Positions 1 through 5,359 of a stretch of DNA of 6,893 bases are shown in pieces. The notes under the pieces were generated by a model, which had not been told where the DNA came from, ran no database searches, and saw nothing but the letters and a program-made list of their open reading frames with translations. Origin of the DNA: Gammaproteobacteria bacterium. Lineage in GTDB: Bacteria > Pseudomonadota > Gammaproteobacteria > Pseudomonadales > Halieaceae. The stretch's first letter is position 1. Each line of letters begins with the position of its first letter. The position numbers were made by a program, and so were the translations under genes. Where the stretch lies: contig JAOUDU010000143.1 of NCBI GenBank assembly GCA_029859085.1, positions 1 to 6,893 of the forward strand, written 5' to 3'.

Positions 1-166
1 CGCTGACCCCCACCAGGTTACCGGTGAGGTAGGCGTTTTCCGTGGTTTCGTACCAGCGTGCCTGCCAGAAATACCAGCCGGCTGCACCCGCGCCCGCAAG
101 GGCTGCCAGCACAAGAATGGCTGTAATGAGGCGTTTACGCAGCGCGGGTCTCGGGGACTCTTCCAT
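1..166 (-). CDS. EmrA/HlyD-family membrane fusion protein, N-terminal 55 residues (partial, runs off left edge)
   Basis: This is the start of a periplasmic adaptor (membrane fusion) protein of the HlyD/EmrA type, which joins an inner-membrane exporter to an outer-membrane channel. The visible part has a short basic cytoplasmic head (R6, R10, K11, R12) and one hydrophobic helix at about residues 13-34 rich in Ala, Leu and Gly. After the helix comes the motif TTENAYLTGNLVGVS (41-55), which matches the 'T(D/E)NAYV.G..V.V.' entry into the first beta-strand of EmrA-like proteins. The ATG at 166-164 is the only sensible start because the helix follows directly. The ribosome site is weak (an AGG about 9 nt upstream). 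The gene is transcribed away from the dUTPase gene, and the palindromes at 211-230 lie in its upstream region. The coiled-coil and lipoyl domains and the partner transporter are outside the window, so the substrate is unknown. Confidence 0.85.
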   Translation of the reverse strand, partial: MEESPRPALRKRLITAILVLAALAGAGAAGWYFWQARWYETTENAYLTGNLVGVS

Positions 167-210
167 AACAGTAAACCTGTGCAGTCGGGCCGACAGGTTA
201 AATATTTATC

Positions 211-230
211 GTTGATTGATCAACTAGTTG
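211..230. promoter_or_regulatory. Overlapping palindromes, candidate MarR/EmrR-type operator for the efflux gene
   Basis: The 20 bases read GTTGATTGATCAACTAGTTG. They contain the perfect 8-bp palindrome TTGATCAA (216-223) and the perfect 10-bp palindrome CAACTAGTTG (221-230). GTTGA at 211-215 can also pair with TCAAC at 220-224. MarR-family repressors commonly bind TTGAT/ATCAA or CAACTAGTTG-like dyads in front of efflux genes, and the site lies about 45 bases upstream of the EmrA/HlyD-type start. No regulator gene is visible in the window, so the regulator's identity is inference. Confidence 0.45.
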
Positions 231-289
231 TGTCCGGGAGCGGCCGGGTCACCCTATCTATCTGTGCTTACCGTGTTTATCATATCGAT

Positions 290-316
290 CCCGGGCCTGT
301 GCGCAGCGTGCCCGGG
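290..316 (+). other. GC-rich hairpin in the dUTPase gene leader
   Basis: CCCGGGC at 290-296 is the reverse complement of GCCCGGG at 310-316, giving a 7-bp G/C stem around a 13-nt loop. No run of T follows, so it is not an intrinsic terminator. It lies 28 nt upstream of the dUTPase ribosome site. If the TATCAT at 278-283 is a real -10, transcription would begin close to 290 and this stem would be the extreme 5' end of the mRNA. Confidence 0.35.
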
Positions 317-343
317 ACGAAAACCGGTGCGAACTTCCCCCGC

Positions 344-348
344 AGGAG
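344..348 (+). promoter_or_regulatory. Ribosome binding site that fixes the TTG start of the dUTPase gene
   Basis: AGGAG at 344-348 lies 6 nt before the TTG at 355, an ideal spacing. The next in-frame ATG (376) has no comparable site, and starting there would remove the conserved first helix (KQALVNMLAMQ). The TTG at 351 is out of frame and too close to the site. Confidence 0.7.
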
Positions 349-354
349 AGTTGC

Positions 355-984
355 TTGAAACAGGCTTTGGTCAATATGCTGGCGATGCAGCACAGCATGA
401 ATACACGGGTGCATGAGAACTGGGTCGACCAGGATTTTGCCTGGTATCGCGCGGCCTGGATCGAGTGTGGCGAGCTGATCGAACATTATGGCTACAAGTG
501 GTGGAAGAAACAGCAACCCGAGATGGAGCAGGTACGGCTGGAGGTGATCGACATCTGGCACTTCGGGCTGTCCGCCCTGTTCCGCCACGGCAAGACCATC
601 GAACAGATCGCCGACGAGATTCTGGCCGACCTGGCAGGCCACCAGCCCTCCGGCCTGGGCGTGCGCGAAGCTACCGAGGAGCTGGCCCTGCACTGCCTCC
701 AGACCAGGGGTTTTTCCCCCTCCCGATTCCGGGACCTGATGCTGGCCGCGGGGCTTGATTTCGACAGCCTCTACACCGCCTATGTTGGCAAGAACGTGCT
801 CAATTTCTTCCGCCAGGATCACGGCTACAAGGACGGCAGCTACGTCAAGAACTGGAATGGCAGGGAGGACAATGAGCACCTTTCCGAGCTGGTGGCCGCG
901 ATGGACCACGCCGCGGTGGATTTTGCGGACCAGGTCTACGCCGCCCTCGCCGGGCGCTATCGCGAGCTGGTGTTGACCGGCTAG
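355..984 (+). CDS. Dimeric all-alpha dUTP diphosphatase (dUTPase_2 family)
   Basis: It hydrolyses dUTP (and in this family often dUDP) to dUMP, limiting uracil in DNA and supplying dUMP for thymidylate synthesis; it should be a cytosolic Mg-dependent enzyme. The 209-residue protein carries the signature of the all-alpha NTP pyrophosphatase superfamily: E37xxE40 within WIECGELIEHYG and E63xxD66 within LEVIDIWHFGLS, the four acidic metal ligands. A second conserved block, KNVLNFFRQDHGYKDG (146-161) followed by NWNGREDN (166-173), matches the nucleotide-binding segment of Campylobacter and trypanosomatid dimeric dUTPases. It is unrelated to the trimeric Dut of E. coli. Translation starts at TTG 355. 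The next gene begins 14 nt downstream on the same strand, suggesting co-transcription. Family assignment is firm; whether it is the cell's only dUTPase cannot be told. Confidence 0.92.
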   Translation: MKQALVNMLAMQHSMNTRVHENWVDQDFAWYRAAWIECGELIEHYGYKWWKKQQPEMEQVRLEVIDIWHFGLSALFRHGKTIEQIADEILADLAGHQPSGLGVREATEELALHCLQTRGFSPSRFRDLMLAAGLDFDSLYTAYVGKNVLNFFRQDHGYKDGSYVKNWNGREDNEHLSELVAAMDHAAVDFADQVYAALAGRYRELVLTG

Positions 985-998
985 GACCGGGGGAGCCT

Positions 999-1913
999 AT
1001 GAACGAGGGTGCAAGAGACGGTGTCGAACAGGAGGAGGGCAGGCTGTCCACCACCGCCCTGGCCCGCAAGCTCAATATCCCCGCCCAGCAGCTGTTCACC
1101 ACGCTCCGGGACTATGGCTGGATCGAGCGCTCCGGTGAATCCTGGATACTCACACCAAAGGGTGAGTTCGAGGGCGGCACCTACCACCAGACCCGGCGCT
1201 ACGGCCGCTATATCGTCTGGCCGGAAAGCCTCATTCACCACCCGCTGCTGGCGGCCATTGAATCCAACCAGCGCATCAACGCCGCCTCCATGCGCCGCTA
1301 TTACCCGCTGCTGCACGCGCGACAGATCAACCGGGCGCTGGCGGAGTTGGGCCTGCAGCGCCACAGCATTATCGGCTGGGAGCTCACCGAGCGCGGCAAG
1401 GCGCTCGGTGGGCTGCAGGAAGAGAGCGACAACAGCGGCGCGTTTTACGTGACCTGGCCCCATGAGATCATCGACAACCCGGTGATTCACCGGGAGTTGA
1501 CCCGCCAATCCGACCAGAGCCAGCAACTGGCCCCCGCACCCGGCGCCGAGCCCGATTTGTTCACCAGTTCTGCCGCGGCTTCGCCCTGTATCGGAGTCGA
1601 CGGCCACAAGCTTGGCTCGCCCCTGGAAGTGCGGGTTTGCAACTGGCTGTACCTGGCCCAGCTGGCTCATGCCTACCAGCGCGCGCTGCCCACGGAAGAA
1701 CTGGTGTTGGCGGATTTTTATGTACCAGAGGGGAATGTCTATATCGACTGCTGGGACGCGGATATCCCCGCGCGGGCATTGTCGGGCAAGCTGCACAAGC
1801 GGGAACTGTACCGCAGCCTGAAGCTGCGCCATATCGAGATCAACGCCGCCGACGCGGAGCGACTGGACGAGGTGCTGGGGCGCGGCCTGCTGGCTTTTGG
1901 TATCCGCTGCTGA
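999..1913 (+). CDS. Uncharacterised protein: two winged-helix-like modules plus C-terminal PD-(D/E)XK-like domain
   Basis: I recognise this as a conserved gammaproteobacterial family with no established function; homologues are sometimes mislabelled 'glycerol kinase', which the sequence does not support. Residues 16-84 and 93-163 look like diverged copies of one module: a helical part (LARKLNIPAQQLFTTLRDYGWI; RYYPLLHARQINRALAELGL), a wing (SWILTPKGEFEGG; GWELTERGKALGG) and a closing strand (YIVWPESLIHHPLL; YVTWPHEIIDNPVI). They resemble the winged-helix domain of phage antirepressors. A low-complexity linker (168-195) leads to a domain with S207xxE210 and NWLYLAQLAHAY, then D239 (ADFYVP), D250xW252 (VYIDCW), K264/K267 and LRHIEINAADAERLD. 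This order fits a PD-(D/E)XK nuclease fold, though the usual ExK is replaced by DxW. The start ATG has GGAG only 3 nt upstream; no other usual start fits. It lies 14 nt after the dUTPase gene. Nuclease activity is inference. Confidence 0.75.
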   Translation: MNEGARDGVEQEEGRLSTTALARKLNIPAQQLFTTLRDYGWIERSGESWILTPKGEFEGGTYHQTRRYGRYIVWPESLIHHPLLAAIESNQRINAASMRRYYPLLHARQINRALAELGLQRHSIIGWELTERGKALGGLQEESDNSGAFYVTWPHEIIDNPVIHRELTRQSDQSQQLAPAPGAEPDLFTSSAAASPCIGVDGHKLGSPLEVRVCNWLYLAQLAHAYQRALPTEELVLADFYVPEGNVYIDCWDADIPARALSGKLHKRELYRSLKLRHIEINAADAERLDEVLGRGLLAFGIRC

Positions 1914-1915
1914 AC

Positions 1916-2200
1916 TCAGGACAGGCGGTCGATGCGATTCGCCAGGGTGAAGTCGCGCTCGGAGATGCCCCCGGCGTCGTGGCTGGTCAGGTGTATGTCC
2001 ACCCGGTTGTAAACGTTCGACCACTCGGGGTGATGGTTCATCGCCTCGGCCAGCAGGGCGACCCTGCTCATAAAGCCGAAGGCCTCGACAAAGTCCTTGA
2101 ATACGAATTGCCGGTACAGTTTGCGCTGGTCGATCACCCAGTCCGGCAGGGCCTGCAGGCGTCGGTCAATTTCGGCTGGAGAAAGTTTTTCCGGTGACAT
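1916..2200 (-). CDS. phhB: Pterin-4a-carbinolamine dehydratase (PCD/DCoH family)
   Basis: It dehydrates 4a-hydroxytetrahydropterin to quinonoid dihydropterin, recycling the cofactor of aromatic amino acid hydroxylases such as PhhA. The 94-residue protein has the family length and motif: [21 protein letters not shown] (51-71, one conserved block) with H56 and H57, then the third active-site histidine H74 in TSHDAGG (72-78), and the C-terminal DFTLANRID. The ATG at 2200 is chosen over the longer frame that opens at 2278, because GGAGG at 2208-2212 lies 7 nt upstream of it and the family begins with a short 'L.xxEIxxxLxxLPxW' segment. It is last in the minus-strand cluster, 50 nt after trmA, and ends 2 nt from the converging plus-strand gene. 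No phhA is visible, so its metabolic partner is unknown; the symbol is assigned by family only. Confidence 0.92.
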   Translation of the reverse strand: MSPEKLSPAEIDRRLQALPDWVIDQRKLYRQFVFKDFVEAFGFMSRVALLAEAMNHHPEWSNVYNRVDIHLTSHDAGGISERDFTLANRIDRLS

Positions 2201-2207
2201 GGTGTAG

Positions 2208-2212
2208 CCTCC
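2208..2212 (-). promoter_or_regulatory. Shine-Dalgarno site that sets the pterin dehydratase start
   Basis: GGAGG on the minus strand, 7 nt before the ATG at 2200. It excludes the in-frame upstream extension of 26 codons, which would overlap the end of trmA and has no family similarity. Confidence 0.75.
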
Positions 2213-2250
2213 GAGTAGCCCCGCATTAACCGCGGGCGCCCTGATACTAC

Positions 2251-3345
2251 CTATTTTCGCACCAGGAATACACCGCATTCCATGTGGTCGGTATAGGGGA
2301 ACTGGTCGAACAGGGCGAAGTGTTCAACCCGGTGGCTGCGGCACAGCAGCGCCAGGTTGTCAGCCAGGGTCTGGGGATTGCAGGAGATGTAGATAATCGC
2401 CTCGAAGCTGCCGGCCATCTGTACCGTGTGTTCATCCAGGCCCGCCCTGGGAGGGTCTACAAAAAGCGTGCGCAAATCGTAGTCGCGCAGTGGCCTGGGC
2501 AGCTCGGCCAGCCGGCGAAATTCCCGCTCACCCCCCATCGCCTGGGTGACTTCCCGGGCCGACAGGCGAATGATCCGGACGTTGTCGATCGCGTTCAGCG
2601 CGAGATTTTCCCGGGCCGCCCGCACCGAGGTTTTCGCCAGTTCGGTGGCGATCACCTGGTCGAAATGAGCGGCCAGGGGCAGGGTGAAATTGCCGTTGCC
2701 GCAATACAGCTCCAGCAGATTCCCCGGGGCCGTTGCGCTGCGCTCGCAGGCCCAGGTCAGCATATCGATGTTCACCCCGGCGTTGGGCTGGGTGAAGGCC
2801 TGCTCGTACTGGTGGTAACTGAATGCCCGGCCTGCTACGGTCAACGATTCCCGCACGAAAGTGTCGCCGATCACGATCTTCTGCCTGCGGCTCCTGCCCA
2901 CCAGGGAGCATTGCAACCCGGCCGCGAGCCGGGTGGCGGCGCTCTCCCAATCCGCCAGCAACTTGCGGTGATAGACCAGGGTGATGAGGGTCTCCCCGGC
3001 GAGGGTCGACAGGAATTCCACCTGGAACAGTTTGCGGCGCAGGGTATCGTCTGCCTTGAGGGCGTCGCGCAGCAGGGGCATCAGCTGCCGGATGCGGTCG
3101 CAGCCGATCGGGAAATCATGGATGGGCACCGGGGTTGCCGGATCGTCGCGCCGGAACATCACATAATCGAGCTCATCCCCCTCGTGCCAGATGCGAAACT
3201 CCGCCCGCATGCGAAAACCCGTCGGCGCTGACGGATATACGACCGGCGCCGGTGGGGAGTAGGGGGCCAGCAGGGCGGCTACCCGGACAACCTTGGCGGC
3301 GAGTAACTGGTCGTAGCGGGCGGGGTTCACTGCGGACAGGGGCAT
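2251..3345 (-). CDS. trmA: tRNA (uracil-5-)-methyltransferase TrmA
   Basis: It transfers a methyl group from S-adenosylmethionine to U54 of the tRNA T-loop, making m5U (ribothymidine). The 364 residues match the usual length of about 366. The N-terminal part binds RNA (for example [20 protein letters not shown], 44-63). The Rossmann methyltransferase domain shows SAM motif [17 protein letters not shown] (210-225), the DPPRAGLD motif (297-304), the catalytic Cys322 in ISCNP, and the general base Glu356 in DHMECGVFL. There is no CxxxxxCxxC iron-sulfur cluster, which argues against the rRNA enzymes RlmD and RlmC. Its ATG overlaps the stop of the upstream gene by one nucleotide (TGATG), with a weak AGGGA 10 nt before it, so translation is probably coupled. 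It lies among genes for U34 thiolation. Confidence 0.96.
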   Translation of the reverse strand: MPLSAVNPARYDQLLAAKVVRVAALLAPYSPPAPVVYPSAPTGFRMRAEFRIWHEGDELDYVMFRRDDPATPVPIHDFPIGCDRIRQLMPLLRDALKADDTLRRKLFQVEFLSTLAGETLITLVYHRKLLADWESAATRLAAGLQCSLVGRSRRQKIVIGDTFVRESLTVAGRAFSYHQYEQAFTQPNAGVNIDMLTWACERSATAPGNLLELYCGNGNFTLPLAAHFDQVIATELAKTSVRAARENLALNAIDNVRIIRLSAREVTQAMGGEREFRRLAELPRPLRDYDLRTLFVDPPRAGLDEHTVQMAGSFEAIIYISCNPQTLADNLALLCRSHRVEHFALFDQFPYTDHMECGVFLVRK

Positions 3346-4361
3346 CAGCTCAGTTTCCCTCTATCGCGTTCCAGCCACAGGGACCTGGCGCGGACACCGG
3401 CAGCGGCCTGGTCCAGCCCGGGTTGCAACAGGGTCAATGCCGCCGCCGTGGTACCCAGAACCGCGCTGGTGGCGTACTCGTCGCCCGCCACTCCCCGCCA
3501 CAGCGCGCGCAGGGGCTCCACCGCGGGCTCACCGACGTCCTGCACCCGCTCCTGCAGTGACCGCGGCAGCACCAGCTCACTGGCGCGGGAATCGGCCAGC
3601 AGGTGCAGCCGGGTATCGGCCTGGGGCTTGATCTCCACCTCGCCACTGTCGCCCTTGAATACCATGGCGCGGGGCTGGCCCAGCAACCGGTCGGCTTCCT
3701 GGTGCAGGGCCGCGTAAGCCGGGTGGAAGATACTCTGGATACTGCTGGGGGCTCGCAGCGGATTGAGCATACGGGTCAGGGTGTTGACCGGCGAGCGCAG
3801 TCCCAGCAGGGGGCGCAGCTGGATCAGTTCGTGCAGGGGCCGGCAGAAGTGACGCAGGGGCAGGTAACTCAGGCCGCCGCTGTCGAGCTGGTTCCCGACC
3901 TCGGCCCAGTTCGCCGCGACGGGCAGGCCCAGCTGGCGCAGGGCCTGTTCGGTATACAGTCGCCCGGCGGTGTGGCCGTCGGCGCCGTGCACCAGCACCC
4001 GGTACCCGGCCTGGGTGAGCAGCAGCAGCGCCAGGATGAACCAGGGGTGCTGGTGCTTCTTGCCCGCGTAGCTCGACCAGTCCAGGTCCGCCTGCAGGGC
4101 GGGTCCGGGCTGCACCATCTCGTCGCGGCAGGCATCGACGAACCCGGCCAGTTCCTCGCCGGTTTCCTCCTTCACCCGCAGTAACATCAGGAAAGCGCCG
4201 ATTTGCACCTGCTCCGCTTCACCCCGCAGGATCATGCCGAATGCCTGCCGGGCCTCCGCCCGGTCCAGCGAACGACTGCCGCTCTTGCCCTTGCCGAGGA
4301 TGCGCACAAACGGCGCGAACAGGTGTTCCTGTTCAGGGTTTTCGAAGCCGGGTCGATTCAC
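3345..4361 (-). CDS. ybiB: YbiB/TrpD2-like protein (anthranilate phosphoribosyltransferase-like fold)
   Basis: This belongs to the glycosyl transferase family 3 / TrpD-like group. From the E. coli homologue YbiB (TrpD2), the branch is known as a dimeric nucleic-acid-binding protein without demonstrated phosphoribosyltransferase activity. The 338 residues begin with a helical domain (about 10-90: LFAPFVRILGKGKSGSRSL, then ARQAFGMILRGEAEQVQIGAFLMLLRVKEE), followed by an alpha/beta domain. KKHQHPWFILALLL (101-114) replaces the TrpD substrate region, and VLVHGADGH (122-130) stands where TrpD has GTGGD. RSPVNTLTRMLNP (189-201) matches the 'RT..HTL..L.NP' block, and VFKGDSGEVEIKP (234-246) is the YbiB-like glycine turn. 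It starts at GTG 4361 with AGGA 7 nt upstream, inside the tusE stop region, 9 nt after tusE. It is not anthranilate phosphoribosyltransferase proper. Its role here, between RNA-modification genes, is inferred. Confidence 0.85.
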   Translation of the reverse strand: MNRPGFENPEQEHLFAPFVRILGKGKSGSRSLDRAEARQAFGMILRGEAEQVQIGAFLMLLRVKEETGEELAGFVDACRDEMVQPGPALQADLDWSSYAGKKHQHPWFILALLLLTQAGYRVLVHGADGHTAGRLYTEQALRQLGLPVAANWAEVGNQLDSGGLSYLPLRHFCRPLHELIQLRPLLGLRSPVNTLTRMLNPLRAPSSIQSIFHPAYAALHQEADRLLGQPRAMVFKGDSGEVEIKPQADTRLHLLADSRASELVLPRSLQERVQDVGEPAVEPLRALWRGVAGDEYATSAVLGTTAAALTLLQPGLDQAAAGVRARSLWLERDRGKLS

Positions 4362-4370
4362 GAGGGATTC

Positions 4371-4688
4371 CTACAGGCAGTTATCGGGTTTGGGCAGGCC
4401 GGCGATCTTGCTGCCGATTTTGGCTGGCGAGCCCGGGAACAGCGACAACAGGTAGATGCTCCGGCCTTTCTCAGCACCAAGCTTCAGGCCGCAATACTTC
4501 ACCAGCGGGCGCATCGCCGGGGAGCTGTCGAACTCCCGGTAGTACTCGCGCAGCAGGTTGATCAGTTCCCAGTGGGCCTCCGACAGTTCTATATTTTCGC
4601 CAGCCGCAATCTGGCGAGCGACCCCGGGTGTCCAGTCTTCCAGCCGGCGCAGGAAGCCCTCGCGGTCGAATGCGCCTGGGGGCAACAC
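4371..4688 (-). CDS. tusE: Sulfur relay protein TusE (DsrC-like)
   Basis: TusE accepts persulfide sulfur from the TusBCD complex and hands it to MnmA for 2-thiolation of U34 in tRNA(Lys/Glu/Gln). From the GTG at 4688 the protein has 105 residues, with the family blocks DREGFLRRLEDWTPGVA (8-24), IELSEAHWELINLLREYYREF (33-53), SSPAMRPLVKY (55-65), LGAEKGRSIYLLSLFPGSPAK (70-90) and IAGLPKPDNCL (95-105). The catalytic cysteine is the penultimate residue, C104. The second cysteine of sulfite-reductase DsrC, ten or eleven residues earlier, is absent (I91, G92, S93, K94), so this is the tRNA-thiolation type and not a sulfur-oxidation DsrC. The start is uncertain: GTG 4688 lies 4 nt after the tusB stop with poor ribosome site, while TTG 4718, overlapping tusB, has GGAG 4 nt upstream and adds ten residues. 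Confidence 0.9.
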   Translation of the reverse strand: MLPPGAFDREGFLRRLEDWTPGVARQIAAGENIELSEAHWELINLLREYYREFDSSPAMRPLVKYCGLKLGAEKGRSIYLLSLFPGSPAKIGSKIAGLPKPDNCL

Positions 4689-4692
4689 GTTT

Positions 4693-4983
4693 TCAGTACC
4701 AGGCCAGCTGGCGCACAAATCGCTCCGAGAGCTCCACGAAGCCGTCCATATCGACGACTGCAGCGCTACCGATGCGCCCCAGTACGCCGGCAGCTGCGGC
4801 ATCGGGTTGCAGCAGGTACAGCAGCGCGCCGCTGGCATCCAGCGCCCGGCGCGGTTCCGTGCCCTCGAGGGCGGCGTATACGCCATCCCCAAGTAGCAGC
4901 AGCGCATCGCCGGCGGCCAGCAGCCGCAGGCAATCGGCGAATGCGGCGGAGGCGGGAGATGCATTCAGCGTGTGCAGTGTCAT
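4693..4983 (-). CDS. tusB: Sulfur relay protein TusB
   Basis: TusB is the small subunit of the heterohexameric TusBCD complex, which relays persulfide sulfur from TusA to TusE in 2-thiouridine synthesis. The 96 residues carry the DsrH/TusB signature: MTLHTLNASP at the N-terminus, GDALLLLGDGVYAAL (25-39), and the C-terminal block VVDMDGFVELSERFVRQLAWY. Length equals the usual 95 or so. The ATG at 4983 comes 2 nt after the tusC stop, with only a weak GGGA upstream, so translation probably depends on ribosomes finishing tusC. TusB has no catalytic cysteine in most species and is needed for complex structure. Confidence 0.93.
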   Translation of the reverse strand: MTLHTLNASPASAAFADCLRLLAAGDALLLLGDGVYAALEGTEPRRALDASGALLYLLQPDAAAAGVLGRIGSAAVVDMDGFVELSERFVRQLAWY

Positions 4984-4985
4984 CG

Positions 4986-5357
4986 TCAGAATCCCAGCAG
5001 ATGGTCGTGGGTGCGGATGAGTTCAGCCATCGCGTCGCGGTCCAATGCGCGCGTCGGCAGCGGGGCGGCGGCAAGGTCCAGCCGGTAGTGCTGGGCCGCC
5101 TCGGCGTCCACAAACACCTGCTCGATATCGTACAGGGGCAGGGATGCCAGCAGGCGCCCCAGGTTTTTCACGCCGAGCGCGTCACAATCCTGCCCGGACT
5201 GCAGCTGCAGCACACCGTCACCGACAAACAGCAGGCTGACCGGCTGGTCAAAGGCCGCGGCGGCAAGTGCAACATCGAGGGAGGCGCGGGCGAGGCTGCT
5301 GCTGTAGGGCGAGTGCCGCACAACCACCAGCAGGCGCTTGCCACCGGGCGCGCTCAT
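4986..5357 (-). CDS. tusC: Sulfur relay protein TusC
   Basis: TusC is the DsrF-like subunit of TusBCD. It shows the family features: a first strand LLVVVRHSPY, then SSSLARASLDVALAAAAFDQPVSLLFVGDGVLQL (one continuous conserved region), GVKNLGRLLASLPLYDI, and a final LLGF. The frame opens with two ATG codons (5360 and 5357). GGAGG at 5364-5368 is only 3 nt from the first but 6 nt from the second, so I chose the second, giving 123 residues; starting at 5360 adds one methionine. The tusD stop (TGA, 5362-5360) overlaps the first ATG. The order D-C-B-E and the tight spacing fit a single translationally coupled unit. Confidence 0.94.
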   Translation of the reverse strand: MSAPGGKRLLVVVRHSPYSSSLARASLDVALAAAAFDQPVSLLFVGDGVLQLQSGQDCDALGVKNLGRLLASLPLYDIEQVFVDAEAAQHYRLDLAAAPLPTRALDRDAMAELIRTHDHLLGF

Positions 5358-5359
5358 CA

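Larger units (their letters stand above)
167..354. other. Divergent intergenic region between the EmrA/HlyD-type gene and the dUTPase gene
   Basis: This 188-base spacer carries the upstream regions of two divergent genes. Its left half (about 197-232) is AT-rich and contains the overlapping palindromes described separately. Its right half is GC-rich and holds a 7-bp hairpin and the dUTPase ribosome site. A TATCAT hexamer at 278-283 resembles a -10 box for the dUTPase gene, but I see no good -35 at the right distance. Short open frames here have no ribosome site and no recognisable protein. Confidence 0.6.

Noticed and set aside
280..909. A 209-codon open frame on the minus strand opposite the dUTPase gene
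   Set aside because: The dUTPase motifs are unmistakable on the plus strand and the opposing frame shows no known pattern or start signal.
981..2024. A 347-codon open frame on the minus strand opposite the winged-helix/nuclease-like gene
   Set aside because: The plus-strand protein has clear repeated domain patterns; the minus frame is an unstructured Gly/Gln/Arg-rich string overlapping the pterin dehydratase gene.
2284..3231. A 315-codon open frame on the plus strand opposite trmA
   Set aside because: TrmA has all catalytic motifs on the minus strand; the opposite frame is a codon-bias shadow.
2251..3345. RlmC/RlmD rRNA m5U methyltransferase
   Set aside because: There is no TRAM domain or iron-sulfur cysteine cluster, and the length and N-terminus fit TrmA.
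4371..4688. DsrC of the dissimilatory sulfite reductase pathway
   Set aside because: The second conserved cysteine ten or eleven residues before the penultimate one is missing, and the neighbours are tusB/C/D without dsrAB, so TusE fits better.
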